NCBI GenBank assembly: GCA_024233215.1
Contig: JACKPW010000014.1
Coordinates: forward strand, 95,400 to 159,399
DNA from: Verrucomicrobiales bacterium
Lineage (GTDB): Bacteria; Verrucomicrobiota; Verrucomicrobiia; Limisphaerales; J093
Direction: 5' to 3'
Length of the DNA stretch: 64,000 nucleotides
Translations under genes and position numbers: made by a program
Shown here: positions 26,425 through 35,600 of the stretch, piece by piece
Numbering within the stretch: the stretch's first letter is position 1
Layout: the number at the start of each line of letters is the position of its first letter
The notes under the pieces: model-generated
Database searches by the model: none
Seen by the model: the letters and a program-made list of their open reading frames with translations, nothing else
Told to the model about the DNA's origin: nothing

Positions 26425-26448
26425 CGTAGCGGCGAACTGGGTTCGCCG
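26425..26448 (+). repeat. CGTAGCGGCGAA hairpin repeat (copy 1)
   Basis: CGGCGAAC (26430-26437) pairs with GTTCGCCG (26441-26448) across TGG, preceded by CGTAG. The copy at 26826-26849 has the same unit in the opposite orientation (CGGCGAATG...CATTCGCCG followed by CTACG). Confidence 0.6.
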
Positions 26449-26744
26449 AGAATGCCCATGCGCCGCCAAGCCGGGTATATCACACCCGATCCAGGCTGAA
26501 CGCGCTACGAAAGACGACGTGAAACCTCCGGGCCAAGGAGTTGGGTCCTTGCCGGTTTCCGCGAGTGGTTAACGTCGGACGGCACGGAGGTGCTACCTTT
26601 CCGGGCATCACGTCGTGGCACACCACCCACACCACACCCACTCCTGACCTCGTGACATGAGCACGGTTCTTCCCAGTCGCGCGATCGCCGGGCATCCCGC
26701 GCTCATTGTCCAAGACGCTTCGCGAATCCGCCAGGTTTTGGAGT

Positions 26745-26771
26745 GCGGTGAAAAGCGTCAGCCTTCACCGC
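26745..26771. repeat. GCGGTGAA hairpin repeat (copy 2)
   Basis: GCGGTGAA pairs with TTCACCGC around AAGCGTCAGCC. It is two substitutions away from the copy at 7212-7238 and is likewise followed by TTT. Confidence 0.7.
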
Positions 26772-26825
26772 TTTGGCGGCGACCTGTGAAGTGACCGGAA
26801 GCCTGCCGTCGCCACGACCGGCACC

Positions 26826-26849
26826 CGGCGAATGACATTCGCCGCTACG
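26826..26849 (-). repeat. CGTAGCGGCGAA hairpin repeat (copy 2)
   Basis: CGGCGAATG (26826-26834), one base, then CATTCGCCG (26836-26844): a nearly perfect 19-base palindrome followed by CTACG. Read on the minus strand it begins CGTAGCGGCGAATG, matching the unit at 26425. Confidence 0.6.
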
Positions 26850-27037
26850 GGGTGGCACCGCCTCAAACCCGCCTTCCTGTGACCTGCGTCACCGCGTCAC
26901 CCCGATCCGAATCCACCCGTCCCAACGCCTTGATGGGACCGCTTGGGGACCGATCTGTTCCGCGGCCACCATTCCCCGCAGAAGGGGCTTGATTCGGTCC
27001 GTCTCATCCTCTAAGAACTTCCGAAACAGCAGGCTTT

Positions 27038-27271
27038 ATGGCTGACATCGAAAACAAATACCCCGAAAACGTGGCTGGCAAGTTCTACGTGGACAACCAG
27101 TGCATCGACTGTGACCTCTGTCGCGAGACCGCGCCGAACAACTTCTCGCGGAACGAGGACGGCGGCTACTCCTTCGTCTCGAAGCAGCCTTCCTCCCCGG
27201 AGGAAGAGGCCCAGTGCAACGAGGCCAAGGAAGGTTGCCCCGTGGAGGCGATCGGCGACGACGCCGCCTGA
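27038..27271 (+). CDS. Ferredoxin, single [4Fe-4S] type
   Basis: A 77-residue acidic protein with CIDCDLC (cysteines 22, 25, 28) and a distant GCPVEAI (cysteine 67), enough for one [4Fe-4S] cluster; the second cluster motif of classical 2[4Fe-4S] ferredoxins is absent. Cysteine 60 is extra and could form a disulfide. It precedes the indolepyruvate ferredoxin oxidoreductase by 120 bases and is a natural electron acceptor for it, though a terminator between them suggests separate or attenuated transcription. Confidence 0.9.
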   Translation: MADIENKYPENVAGKFYVDNQCIDCDLCRETAPNNFSRNEDGGYSFVSKQPSSPEEEAQCNEAKEGCPVEAIGDDAA

Positions 27272-27298
27272 GCGGGCATCCCGAACCAGTCCATTTCA

Positions 27299-27330
27299 CG
27301 CCGCCGGTGTCTGACACCTGCGGCGTTTTG
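27299..27330 (+). terminator. Rho-independent terminator after ferredoxin
   Basis: CGCCGCCGGTGTC (27299-27311) pairs with GACACCTGCGGCG (27313-27325), two mismatches apart from perfect, followed by TTTTG. It lies 28 bases after the ferredoxin stop. Confidence 0.75.
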
Positions 27331-27392
27331 TCATCTCGACCGGCGAACTGCCGTCCTTGCCATTTCGTCGGGTCAATGACACGGTTTCCAAA

Positions 27393-30300
27393 GTGAAAAT
27401 CGATCCTCGCTTCACCAAAGCCAGTGGCATCGAAGTTTTCACCGGCAATGAGTTGCTGGTGAAGGGCTGTCTCGAGACCGAGGGCGGCACGCATCTCTGG
27501 ACCGGTTACCCCGGTTCCCCGGTCTCCGGCTTCTTCGACACCGCGGAGGAATTGCGGGATCTGCTCAACGCCCATGGCGTGCGGGCCACCATCGCGAACA
27601 ACGAGGCGCTCGCGGCGGCGATGATCAACGGCGCCCAGATGCACGGCCTGCGCGGCATCAGCGTCCAGAAAAGCGTCGGAGTCCACGTGGCCTCGGACGC
27701 CCTCGCCCTCGGCAACCTCGTGGGCGCCAATCCCGAAGGCGGCGCCGTGTTCATTTTCGGGGACGATCCGTGGAGCGACTCCACCCAGGTGCCGGCCGAT
27801 TCCCGGTTTCTGGCCCGGCACCTGATGATGCCGCTGCTCGAGCCGTCCGATGCCCAGGAGTTGAAGGACTGGATCGACCTCGCGTTCAAGCTCTCACGCG
27901 AGAGCGAGCTTTACATCGGTTACCTGGTCACCACGAACCAGGCGGATGGCGGCGGCTCGGTGCTGGTGCGACCCAACCATTTTCCCGAGGTCAACACGCG
28001 GAACCCGATCACGCTGGACACGGCAAAGATCGACCTCGAGCGCAACGTGTTGCTGCCCCCGCGCACCTGGCGCAAGGAACAATCGCTGCCGGAGCGGTTC
28101 GAGCGGCTTTGGGCGAGCGCGCGCCGGCACGGGGTCAACCAGGTGTTGCCGGCCGTCGGAAAACTGAATGCCGAAGCCGGGGTCGGCTTGATCACCTCGG
28201 CCTCGGCGTACTGCTACCTGCGGCATGCCCTGGCTGAACTCGGGGTGGACGGGGCGTTTCCGATCCTGAAAGTGGGGGTGACGTATCCGCTCGAACCGCG
28301 GTTGATTCTCGATTTTGCCCGCGGTTTGAAGCGCCTGTTCGTCGTGGAGGAACGCCGGGGTTTTCTGGAGCAGCAGGTTCTCGAGCTCATCCATCAGGCG
28401 GCGCAGGTGGCCGGACCGGAGGAACCCTCATTCGCCCGGGAGGTGTGGGGCAAGCAGTTCCCGTTCGGGCTGACGCCGATCCCGGACACGCGGGGACTGA
28501 ACCCCAGCAAGCTGATCGAGCGACTCGGCAACCTGTTCCTGGCGTTGCCCGAACTGGCCGGCCGGGTCGACGAAGACCGCATCCGGCGCGAGCTGGATTT
28601 GATTACGCGCGCCAAATCGATTTCCGTGAAGGTGGCGCCGCGCACGCCGACGTTCTGTCCGGGCTGCCCGCATCGCGATTCGGCGAGTGTGCTGGTGGAG
28701 ATCAAGCAGCAGTTTCGGGACGCGTCCTACATGCGGCGGGTGCACGGGATGGAGCCGGTGGACCTGGTGTTTCACGGCGACACCGGTTGCTACACGATGC
28801 TGATGTTCGAGCCGACCAAGGATCTCATGCACAACTACAGCGGCATGGGCCTGGGAGGCGGGACGGGGGCGGGGATCGATCCGTTCATCCGGAACAAACA
28901 GGTCGTGTTCATGGGGGACTCGACCTTCTTCCACAGCGGCCAGATCGCGATCTCGAATTCCCTGAAGAACGGCCAGGACATCACCTACGTGTTGCTCGAC
29001 AACAAGACGACGGCGATGACCGGTCACCAGACCACGCCCGGGTTGACCCAAAGCGTCCTGGGCGAGGAGACCTTCGCGCAGAACATCGATGCCATCGTGG
29101 CGGGGATCACCGACCGGCTGCGCAGCGGGGCCACCGTGGTGCGGGTGAACCCTGCCGAGCGTGAGACCTACCGTCGGTTGCTGGAGAAGACCATTCTGCA
29201 GGACGGCGTGAAGGTGGTGGTGGCGGACAAGGAATGCGGCATCACCTACCATCGTCGGGCGGCCCGGGCGGAACGCCGCCAGTTGCACGAGCACGGCTAC
29301 GTGCCGCGCAAGCGGTTCATCAACATCACCAACGAGACCTGCGAACACTGCCTGGAATGCACCAAGGCCACCGGGTGTCCGGGCCTGACGGTCGAGGAGA
29401 CCCCGTTTGGCCGCAAGATGCAGGTGGACCGTTCCTGGTGTGTGAGCGACGGCGCCTGCACGCGGTTCATGGTGCCGACCGGCGACGGCGGCCCGCGGGT
29501 GAAGGCGTGTCCGGCGTTCGAGGAAGTCATTGTCCGTCGTTCCCAGGCGCCGGTGAAACCCATCGAGCGACTGAGTTTTTCCGATCTGCCCGAGCCCGAC
29601 GTGCCGCCAATCCAAGAGGTGTGGCGGGGCTACATGGCCGGGGTGGGGGGTATGGGAATCGGCACCGCCACCGCGATCATGGTGCTGGCGGGGCATCGTG
29701 AGGGATACCAGGTGCGTTTCTGCGACAAGAAGGGCCTGGCCATCCGCAACGGCGGTGTCTACTCGATGCTGACCTACGCCACCGAAGGGGCGCCGTTCAC
29801 TTCCAACATCATCCCCTACGGCAAGGCCGACCTGATCATCGGCGTGGATTTGCTGGAGGCGGTGCGGGCGCTGGATCCATCCACGAACCAGCGGGTGGGC
29901 AGTCCGGAGCGGACCGCGGCGGTGGTGAACAACCACAAGACCCCCACGATCCTGACGTTGCTCGGCCGGGACGATTTCGATGTCGATTCGCTGGAGCAGG
30001 ACCTGCGTCGGCACACCCGGCCGGAAGCGTATTTCTCCTGCAACGTGTCGGAGCTTTCCGAGGCCTTCTTCGGAACCCAGCTCTACGCGAACATCATCAT
30101 GCTCGGCATGGTCTGGCAGCGCGGACTGTTGCCGGTCAGTCTCGCGAGCCTGGAATGGGCCATCGGCACCGGCATGGGGGCGGCGGTGGCGGATAATCTG
30201 GACGCGTTCCGGCTCGGGCGGTTGATCATCGTGGACCTGCCGGTGGTGCGCGCGGCGGCGCATCTCTACACCGAGCCCGAGACTTTCGCCGCCATGGTGA

Positions 30301-31073
30301 AGGACAAGGTGGACATCCTTCGGCGCACGCGGCAGCGCGGAGGCGGCCTGGCCACCGGCTACCGGCAGTTGGTCGAGGAAACCGCCAGCCGCCTGAAGCT
30401 CGAGGACGCCACGCGGCGCGATTTCGCCCTGCGCGTCTATGACCTGATTCAGTGGGACGGCGGTCTGGACACGGCCCGGCTTTACGCGACCTGGGTGGAG
30501 CGAATCCATCACCTCGACGACGCGGAGCAGGATCATGCCGCCACCCGGGCGGTGATCTGGAACCTGCACAAGGTGATGGCGATCAAGGACGAGATCTTCG
30601 TGGCGCACCAGTTGACCAGCGAGGAGAAGCATCGTCGCGATCGCGCCCGGTTCAGCATCGATCCCGAGCGGGGCGACCGTCTGAGCTATCGCCACCTGAA
30701 CCGGCCGCAATTCGCGCTCTGGGGACGGGAGTTCGCGTGGAACATGAAGACGCGCGACTGGATGCTCAACATCATGAAGCGGCTCAAGTGGCTGCGGCGC
30801 GTGCTGCCGGACTGGCACCGGCCCGAGCGCGATTTTCGGGACTGGTACCTTTCGCTGCTGCCCGGCTTCGAGCAGGCGGCGCGGCGAACCTCGGACTACG
30901 AGCGATTCCTGCAGGTGCTGCGTTTGCCGGAGGAGGTTTCGGGTTACCGGGAGATTCGTTACCCGAAGATGGCGGAAGCCCGTGCCCGGGCGGAGAAACT
31001 TCTGCAACCGGAGGCGGCGGCCGAAGGCCTTCAGCGGGAGTCCAGGTCCGTCCCCAAACCTGAGAGAGTGTGA
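27393..31073 (+). CDS. Indolepyruvate ferredoxin oxidoreductase, fused alpha-beta type
   Basis: A 1226-residue cytoplasmic enzyme oxidising aryl (or branched-chain) 2-oxoacids to acyl-CoA with ferredoxin as acceptor. The N-terminal half is IorA-like: TGYPGSPVSGF at the pyruvate-binding domain and the thiamine-diphosphate site GDTGCYTM near residue 461, with GDSTFFHSGQIA and DNKTTAMTGHQ. Iron-sulfur cysteines lie in CEHCLECTKATGCPG (near 649), CVSDGAC and KACPAFE. The IorB-like gamma domain starts at GVGGMGIGTATA (near 749) and a long extra C-terminal domain follows, as in the one-chain enzymes of proteobacteria. Start is GTG 27393; the open frame before it has only TTG. The last 43 bases overlap the convergent CRTAC1 gene. 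Confidence 0.92.
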   Translation: MKIDPRFTKASGIEVFTGNELLVKGCLETEGGTHLWTGYPGSPVSGFFDTAEELRDLLNAHGVRATIANNEALAAAMINGAQMHGLRGISVQKSVGVHVASDALALGNLVGANPEGGAVFIFGDDPWSDSTQVPADSRFLARHLMMPLLEPSDAQELKDWIDLAFKLSRESELYIGYLVTTNQADGGGSVLVRPNHFPEVNTRNPITLDTAKIDLERNVLLPPRTWRKEQSLPERFERLWASARRHGVNQVLPAVGKLNAEAGVGLITSASAYCYLRHALAELGVDGAFPILKVGVTYPLEPRLILDFARGLKRLFVVEERRGFLEQQVLELIHQAAQVAGPEEPSFAREVWGKQFPFGLTPIPDTRGLNPSKLIERLGNLFLALPELAGRVDEDRIRRELDLITRAKSISVKVAPRTPTFCPGCPHRDSASVLVEIKQQFRDASYMRRVHGMEPVDLVFHGDTGCYTMLMFEPTKDLMHNYSGMGLGGGTGAGIDPFIRNKQVVFMGDSTFFHSGQIAISNSLKNGQDITYVLLDNKTTAMTGHQTTPGLTQSVLGEETFAQNIDAIVAGITDRLRSGATVVRVNPAERETYRRLLEKTILQDGVKVVVADKECGITYHRRAARAERRQLHEHGYVPRKRFINITNETCEHCLECTKATGCPGLTVEETPFGRKMQVDRSWCVSDGACTRFMVPTGDGGPRVKACPAFEEVIVRRSQAPVKPIERLSFSDLPEPDVPPIQEVWRGYMAGVGGMGIGTATAIMVLAGHREGYQVRFCDKKGLAIRNGGVYSMLTYATEGAPFTSNIIPYGKADLIIGVDLLEAVRALDPSTNQRVGSPERTAAVVNNHKTPTILTLLGRDDFDVDSLEQDLRRHTRPEAYFSCNVSELSEAFFGTQLYANIIMLGMVWQRGLLPVSLASLEWAIGTGMGAAVADNLDAFRLGRLIIVDLPVVRAAAHLYTEPETFAAMVKDKVDILRRTRQRGGGLATGYRQLVEETASRLKLEDATRRDFALRVYDLIQWDGGLDTARLYATWVERIHHLDDAEQDHAATRAVIWNLHKVMAIKDEIFVAHQLTSEEKHRRDRARFSIDPERGDRLSYRHLNRPQFALWGREFAWNMKTRDWMLNIMKRLKWLRRVLPDWHRPERDFRDWYLSLLPGFEQAARRTSDYERFLQVLRLPEEVSGYREIRYPKMAEARARAEKLLQPEAAAEGLQRESRSVPKPERV

Positions 31074-33397
31074 ACCCGGTTGATTGCCGGCGATTCAAAC
31101 CGCCGCACCAGACCGCCGGCATACCGGACCTCCACCTCGTCCACGGCGGTCTCCCCGCCAAGACCGAAGTGAACCACCGGCGCGTGCTGCGAGCGGTGGG
31201 AATCGCCCGTGACAATCCAACGTTTGTCCACCCGTCCGCCGTGCCGCAGGGTCACACAGGCCCCCACGGGATTGTCGGCCGCGGAAGTCTGCCGGAGGCG
31301 GAAGGTCAGCCAGTTGCCGGTTGACGCCATTTCGTTCCGGAAGATGCGCAGCGTCTGCTTCACCTCCGGCCAGGCTTCAAAGGTGGTGACGATCAAGTCC
31401 ATGCGACCGTCACCGTCCAGGTCATCCGCCACCACGTTCCGCGAGTCCTCGTCCAGCGCCACCCCCAGCAGCCAGCCAACCTCGGCAAAGCCCGTGCCGC
31501 CCCGGTTCAGGTAAAGCCGGTTCTTCTCGTAGCCCCCGTAGGACATGCCCTGGCCCCGGGTGCGGCTGAATTGGCTGCCGAAGTAGGCGTCACACAGCGG
31601 ATCATCCAGCGAGGTCGCAAGGTAGATGTCGTGCAGCCAGAAGTAGGGCTCGTAGTCCCCGACGGATTGCTTGGTTTCGTGGCCGTTCGCAGCGTAGGCG
31701 TCGACAAAGCCATCGTTGTCCACGTCCAGCGTCGTGCAACCCCACGTCCAGCCGGCGTCGGCAAGGTCCGCCCCGACCGGTTCCTGCGCCAGCCGCCCGT
31801 CTTCCCGTCCGAAGTACAACCGGCATCCAGCGGTCATCAACCGGCGCATCGCCGAGTTCTCCGGTCGTTCCGCCCGCGTCAGTCCCAGATGATCCAACCG
31901 CAATGCCGTCGGGCAGCGCATCCCGGTCATGAGCAGGTCCAGCCGGCCGTCCCGGTTGAAATCCGCCATGGTGTGCGCCATGCCGAAGCCGTGGCGTTCG
32001 TCGATCCTCTCGTCCGTGGCCTCGTGGAAGAAACCGCGTCCGTCATTGAGAAACACGTCGATGCCCGCGAAGTCATTCACCGTCACCAAGTCGAGGTCGA
32101 GGTCGTCATCCAGGTCAACCAGTGACGCGCTGTAGTTGCGTCGATGACGCTTTTCCGCCAGGCCGCGGGTTTCGGTGGCATCGGTGAAGCGTCCCGAGCC
32201 GTCGTTCAGCAGCAGCCAGGAGGGGTTGCCATCGTTGGCGTCGAAGTAGGGAGTCGGCATCTGGCCGCGGGTGTAGGGGCCCTTGTACTGGCCCAGCCAG
32301 ACATCGAGGTCGCCGTCCCGATCCACGTCGCCGCAGGTGATCACCTGGCCATACCGCAGCCGGACATCCGCTTCCCAGACCGGCCGAGGCGGGGAGGCGA
32401 ATCCGCCACCGGCGCGGCCGGGGAACAGGAACAAGCCGGCAAACTGCGCGACCAGCAGGTCGGCCAGGTGGTCCCCGTCGAAATCCTCCAAAATCCCGGT
32501 GAACACCAGCCCCGGGCCGCCCTCCACCAGCGGAGCCGCCCCAAAACCGTCGCCTTCCCCCCGAAATACCCGGTTTGCCGAAAGCAGGACCACTTCCGAA
32601 TGGCCATCCCCATCCAGGTCGCGGACGATCAGGGGATCCGTGAAGAACGACTTCTCCGGCGGTTGATTGGTCACGTTCAGCCACTCGCGGAAGGCCGGCG
32701 GGCCCGGGCGGGTCTTCAGCTCCAGCCCCGAGGCATCGACCTGATCCAATTCAGGTGGGGCATCGGGCACCCCGGCAATCCCCCAACGCACCTGGAGGTC
32801 GCCCGTGAGCACCGCACGTTCCTGCGGTGAACGGCGCTGGAAATGGCCGCGAAAGCGGAAACGGCTGCCGGCCGCCTGGCCCTCCGCAGGCGGGTCGAAC
32901 GCCACGTGGCGAAACTCGATCGACGCGATCTGCCAGCCTTCGGCCCGACGTGCCTCCAGCCACTCCGCCCAGGCGGTCCGCTCCAGCCGGTTGCTTCCCG
33001 CTGACTCGAACGTCACGATCCCGTCGGTCAACTGGCCGGCCTCCTGGAGTTCCGGCAGGAGCACCTCGCGGAGCGGCAGGGCGTCGAGCACGCCGAAGTC
33101 GTCTTCGCCCCGGTTGAGGTTGTCCCACAGCTCGTCGAACACCCGGCCGTGCCGTTGCGCGAGCATCTCAGGGGCCCAGGTGGTCTCAGCAACGGCGGCC
33201 TCGCGGCGTTGCAGGGCGGTCAGCTCCTGAAGGAGTTGCTGCCGGTCGGGGAGGGTGGGGGAGGTGGGGAACGGTGCGGGAGACGGGACTTTCGCAGGAG
33301 CGACGCCCCGTTTCCAGACGGCGACTCCGGCCACGACTGCCAGCAGGACCAGCAGCGCGGCCGGTCTCCACCAGGGACGTCCGGTTCCGTTGCGCAC
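31031..33397 (-). CDS. FG-GAP/VCBS repeat protein with ASPIC/UnbV domain (CRTAC1 family)
   Basis: A 788-residue protein with an N-terminal membrane segment (about 12-27). Several calcium-binding FG-GAP repeats of the D-x-DxDG-xxD type (LDGDGHSEVVLL, DFDGDHLADLLV, DVDRDGDLDVWLG, DFNRDGRLDLLMTG, DVDNDGFVDAYAANG, DLDGDGRMDLIVT) form an integrin-like propeller. An ASPIC/UnbV domain ends it (CVTLRHGGR, then HFGLGG, then VEVRYAGG). These are surface or periplasmic proteins of unknown role, common in PVC bacteria and CFB. It is transcribed away from glnS and overlaps the 3' end of the oxidoreductase gene. Confidence 0.87.
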   Translation of the reverse strand: MRNGTGRPWWRPAALLVLLAVVAGVAVWKRGVAPAKVPSPAPFPTSPTLPDRQQLLQELTALQRREAAVAETTWAPEMLAQRHGRVFDELWDNLNRGEDDFGVLDALPLREVLLPELQEAGQLTDGIVTFESAGSNRLERTAWAEWLEARRAEGWQIASIEFRHVAFDPPAEGQAAGSRFRFRGHFQRRSPQERAVLTGDLQVRWGIAGVPDAPPELDQVDASGLELKTRPGPPAFREWLNVTNQPPEKSFFTDPLIVRDLDGDGHSEVVLLSANRVFRGEGDGFGAAPLVEGGPGLVFTGILEDFDGDHLADLLVAQFAGLFLFPGRAGGGFASPPRPVWEADVRLRYGQVITCGDVDRDGDLDVWLGQYKGPYTRGQMPTPYFDANDGNPSWLLLNDGSGRFTDATETRGLAEKRHRRNYSASLVDLDDDLDLDLVTVNDFAGIDVFLNDGRGFFHEATDERIDERHGFGMAHTMADFNRDGRLDLLMTGMRCPTALRLDHLGLTRAERPENSAMRRLMTAGCRLYFGREDGRLAQEPVGADLADAGWTWGCTTLDVDNDGFVDAYAANGHETKQSVGDYEPYFWLHDIYLATSLDDPLCDAYFGSQFSRTRGQGMSYGGYEKNRLYLNRGGTGFAEVGWLLGVALDEDSRNVVADDLDGDGRMDLIVTTFEAWPEVKQTLRIFRNEMASTGNWLTFRLRQTSAADNPVGACVTLRHGGRVDKRWIVTGDSHRSQHAPVVHFGLGGETAVDEVEVRYAGGLVRRFESPAINRVHTLSGLGTDLDSR

Positions 33398-33505
33398 GAG
33401 GCAGCTTCTAGCACGTTGACCGCCAGGATGTCAGCCCCGCGAACCCTGGCGCAGGGGCGGCTTGCAGTGCCGGCTTTCCGCCGTCTAGGCTTTGCGGGTT
33501 CGAGC

Positions 33506-35374
33506 ATGACAACGAGCAGTAACAACACCCCCGCGGAGGCCGCCGGGCCGGCGACGCCTTCGGATTTCATTCGCGACATTGTCGCCGCCGATCTCGCCAG
33601 TGGAAAACATCGGCAGATCGTCACGCGGTTTCCGCCCGAGCCCAACGGCTTCCTCCACATCGGCCACGCGAAATCCATCTGCCTGAACTTCGGGCTGGCG
33701 GTCGAAAACGGGGGTCGCTGCAACCTGCGGATGGATGACACGAACCCGACCAAGGAGGAGGCGGCCTACGTGGAGTCCATCATGCGCGACGTGGCGTGGT
33801 TGGTGGCGGACTGGGCGGAGCCAAATTACAGCCTGAAGACGAAGGGGGCGTTGCCCCAGGCACAGGAGCAGGACGGGAAGCCCGACTATTTCATGGGACC
33901 GGCGGAAGCCGTGCCGGCCGCCGAGTTGGGTAATCCACGGTCCACTCTGGTGGAGCCCTTTTACGCGTCGGACTACTTCGAGCCGCTGTATGCCTTTGCC
34001 GTCCGCTTGATCGAGGCCGGCAAGGCATTCGTTTGTGACCTGTCGGCGGAGGACATGGAGACCTATCGGGGGGCTCCGGACCGGCCGGGGCAGGACAGTC
34101 CGTTCCGGGAACGAAGCATCCCGGAGAACCTGGACCTGTTCGCGCGGATGCGGGCCGGGGAATTCCCCAACGGAACCCGCACGCTGCGGGCGAAGATTGA
34201 CATGGCGTCGCCGAACATCTGGCTGCGCGACCCCGTGCTCTACCGGATTCGCCACGCGGCGCACCATCACGCAGGCGGGGACTGGTGCATCTATCCGATG
34301 TACGATTTCGCCCATTGCCTCAGCGACTACATCGAAGGAATCACGCACAGCATCTGCACGCTGGAGTTCGAGGTCCATCGTCCGTTGTACGACTGGATTC
34401 TCGAGAACCTGGATCTGCCCCGGCCGCTGCCCCGGCAGATCGAGTTCGCGAAGCTGATCCCGAGCTACATGATCGTGTCGAAGCGCAAGCTCATCCAGTT
34501 GGTGCAGGACGGGGTGGTGGACGGTTGGGACGATCCGCGCCTGCCAACCATTTCGGGGCTGCGTCGGCGGGGGGTGCCGGCCCGGGCGTTGCGGGCGTTT
34601 GCCTACAACATCGGGGTGACCAAGTACAAGAGCCTGACCGACATTGCGGTGCTGGACTTTGCGATTCGCGAGGATCTGAACCGGAGCGCCCAGCGGCGGT
34701 TGGCGGTGTTGCGGCCGCTGAAGGTGGTGATTACCAACCTGCCGGAGGACCACGCGGAGGACCTGGCGGCGGTGAACAACCCGGAGGATCCGGAGGCGGG
34801 GACCCGGTCGATCCCGTTTAGCCGGGAGCTTTTCATCGAGCAGGAGGACTTCAGGGAAGTGCCGCCCCCGAAGTACTTCCGACTCAAACCCGGCGGCGAG
34901 GTTCGTTTAAAATACGCCTATATCATCCGGTGCGACGAGGTGGTGAAGGACGCGGAGGGGAACGTTGTGGAGTTGCGCTGCACGGCGGACCTCGAAAGCA
35001 AGCGCGGCGGGGCCACGGCGGATCGCAAGGTGAAGGGAACCATCCACTGGGTGAGTACCCGCAATTCCGTGCCGGCCATCATTCGTTTGTATGACCGCCT
35101 GTTCACTATTCCGGAACCGGATGGGGAAGACGGTGATTTTCGGCGGCACCTCAATCCGGGCTCCCTGGAAGTGGTGTCCGGGCGGCTCGAGCCGTCCCTT
35201 GCAGGGGCGCATCCGACCGACCGGTTCCAGTTCGAGCGGTTGGGATACTTCGTTCTGGACGAGGACTCCACGCCGGATCACCTGGTCTTCAACCGGACGA
35301 TCACGCTCAGGGACAGTTGGGCGAAGGTGGCCGGGGGAGCGGACGGCGCTCGCGCTCAACTCAAGCGTATCTAA
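33506..35374 (+). CDS. glnS: Glutamine--tRNA ligase
   Basis: A 622-residue class Ib aminoacyl-tRNA synthetase. FPPEPNGFLHIGHAKSI carries HIGH (residues 51-54), NLRMDDTNPTKEE follows, and VSKRKLIQLV is the KMSKS equivalent (near 324). The C-terminal beta-barrel anticodon-binding region is complete (RDSWAK near the end). Length is slightly above the E. coli enzyme (554). The open frame reaches 33149 but the M at 33506 is the first consistent with the fold. GlnRS in place of amidotransferase-only charging is patchy among bacteria and often laterally acquired. Confidence 0.95.
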   Translation: MTTSSNNTPAEAAGPATPSDFIRDIVAADLASGKHRQIVTRFPPEPNGFLHIGHAKSICLNFGLAVENGGRCNLRMDDTNPTKEEAAYVESIMRDVAWLVADWAEPNYSLKTKGALPQAQEQDGKPDYFMGPAEAVPAAELGNPRSTLVEPFYASDYFEPLYAFAVRLIEAGKAFVCDLSAEDMETYRGAPDRPGQDSPFRERSIPENLDLFARMRAGEFPNGTRTLRAKIDMASPNIWLRDPVLYRIRHAAHHHAGGDWCIYPMYDFAHCLSDYIEGITHSICTLEFEVHRPLYDWILENLDLPRPLPRQIEFAKLIPSYMIVSKRKLIQLVQDGVVDGWDDPRLPTISGLRRRGVPARALRAFAYNIGVTKYKSLTDIAVLDFAIREDLNRSAQRRLAVLRPLKVVITNLPEDHAEDLAAVNNPEDPEAGTRSIPFSRELFIEQEDFREVPPPKYFRLKPGGEVRLKYAYIIRCDEVVKDAEGNVVELRCTADLESKRGGATADRKVKGTIHWVSTRNSVPAIIRLYDRLFTIPEPDGEDGDFRRHLNPGSLEVVSGRLEPSLAGAHPTDRFQFERLGYFVLDEDSTPDHLVFNRTITLRDSWAKVAGGADGARAQLKRI

Positions 35375-35600
35375 TCATCAGACACCCATCACCGGCAGGT
35401 CGGTGGAGGTCGGCCGCCGGGGTGGGGTGGGGTCTGCCGGCCGGCCGGACGTCAATTCGCGCCGGCTTCCATGAGCCGGTCAAGGGAGGGGGCTTGTTAC
35501 CTCGCCTGGGAGTGGTTTGGGAGTTCGTGAAGAATTGCTCATAAATGACTTGCGTTGGAGGTGCTTTGGGGGCTTAACTGGCGCCGGTTGCCTTAAAGCC

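Larger units (their letters stand above)
26337..27037. other. Repeat-bearing gene-free region
   Basis: 701 bases without a supportable gene. It holds three hairpin repeats of two families (26425-26448, 26745-26771, 26826-26849). Just before the ferredoxin start, TTGATT (about 26990) and a TAAGAA-like box may be a promoter, but this is weak. Confidence 0.5.

Noticed and set aside
28428..31007. 859-codon minus-strand frame opposite the indolepyruvate oxidoreductase
   Set aside because: Shadow of a well-conserved gene; no recognisable motif.
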